Positions 36,331-36,679 of a stretch of 36,679 nt of DNA are shown piece after piece. The notes under the pieces are model-generated. The model had not been told where the DNA came from and did not search any database. It saw only the letters and a list, made by a program, of their open reading frames with translations. How positions within the stretch are numbered: position 1 is the first letter of the stretch; every line of letters starts with the position of its first letter. A program made the translations under genes and the position numbers. Origin of the DNA: Gonapodya sp. JEL0774 (taxonomy: Eukaryota; Monoblepharomycota; Monoblepharidomycetes; Monoblepharidales; Gonapodyaceae); assembly GCA_027604505.1 (NCBI GenBank), contig JADIIX010000181.1, positions 1 through 36,679 on the forward strand, written 5' to 3'.

Positions 36331-36679
36331 CACTGGCGATGGTTGGAAGGGACAGAGAAGATGCGCGCTACTTGTATATCCATCTTTATACAGTCGGATT
36401 CCGCGAACTGCAGCTTCGCCATAACTGCAACCACATCTGTTCTCCTGACATGGGAGAATAGGCATCTGCAGCTTTTTCCTGTAACTGCCATCTGCAGGCT
36501 AACTGGAGGTTCGGAAGGGGGAGCTGCAGTTGGTGGGCGACCACCTGTACTGTGACAGGGAGCACGCAAGAGGACATTCCTCCAATGGGAGATTGTACAC
36601 CTTGCCAATTACTGTGAAGTTCAGTCCTCCAGAGCACAGTGTGAAGATTTTGAGTGCTGAAACAGCTGCTGATATGCAC
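36331..36679. other. Right-edge stretch without recognisable gene
   Basis: In a full copia element this position would hold upstream reverse-transcriptase sequence on the minus strand. I see none of the RT core motifs. A 97-codon antisense frame at 36386-36679 is open to the window edge, with repeated CTGCAG/CAGCTGCAG words, and resembles no family. It may be an insertion or a rearranged part of the element. Confidence 0.4.

Overview
The window is nuclear DNA from an intron-rich eukaryote. Nearly every gene is split by short introns, mostly 50-140 bases, with GTGAGT/GTAAGT/GTACGT-type donors and CAG/TAG/AAG acceptors. Protein features (Dbp4-type helicase with the KRKDH motif, UBE3B-like HECT ligase, Snf2 ATPase with C-terminal PHD fingers, RAD57/XRCC3 paralogue, degenerate Ty1/copia) suggest a fungus or fungus-like opisthokont, perhaps early-diverging. 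That placement is an inference from family resemblance. No tRNA, rRNA, CRISPR or bacterial-style operon was seen.

Layout, left to right: an incompletely resolved C2H2 zinc-finger gene (about 238-1546, +); ribosomal protein eL18 (2111-3730, +); a GT-rich spacer; a mitochondrial PPR protein (4671-7341, +); dihydrolipoamide dehydrogenase (7507-9877, +); a UBE3B-like HECT E3 (10063-14192, +); an AT-rich gene-free stretch; a Snf2 ATPase with PHD fingers (15367-20636, +); a Vps3/TGFBRAP1-like CORVET subunit (20812-24995, -); glutaminyl-tRNA synthetase (25443-28570, +); DEAD-box helicase Dbp4/DDX10 (28590-31794, -); prohibitin-2 (31987-33310, +); a RAD57/XRCC3-like recombinase paralogue (33461-34944, +); and at the right edge a broken Ty1/copia pol (35412-36330, -) running in from outside the window.

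I rebuilt each gene exon by exon, requiring that the reading phase agree across every junction and that the joined protein read as its family. Eight of the ten other models close exactly (phase-consistent from ATG to stop). The ninth, the Vps3-like gene, also closes but its first ATG is a choice between two. The tenth, the Dbp4 model, closes but has a few less certain small-exon boundaries. The zinc-finger gene is secure only in parts. Several genes have very small coding exons (6 nt in eL18, 23 nt in the Snf2 gene, 26 nt twice in DLD, 19 nt ending prohibitin-2).

Functionally this is mostly a housekeeping segment: translation (eL18, GlnRS), ribosome assembly (Dbp4), mitochondria (PPR, DLD, prohibitin-2), endosomal traffic (Vps3-like), protein turnover (HECT), chromatin (Snf2-PHD) and DNA repair (RAD57/XRCC3). 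No shared pathway or gene cluster is evident. The most unusual items are the Snf2 ATPase with PHD fingers after the motor, the zinc-finger gene with two exon-aligned copies of an unrecognised N-terminal motif, and the very tight GlnRS/Dbp4 convergent pair.
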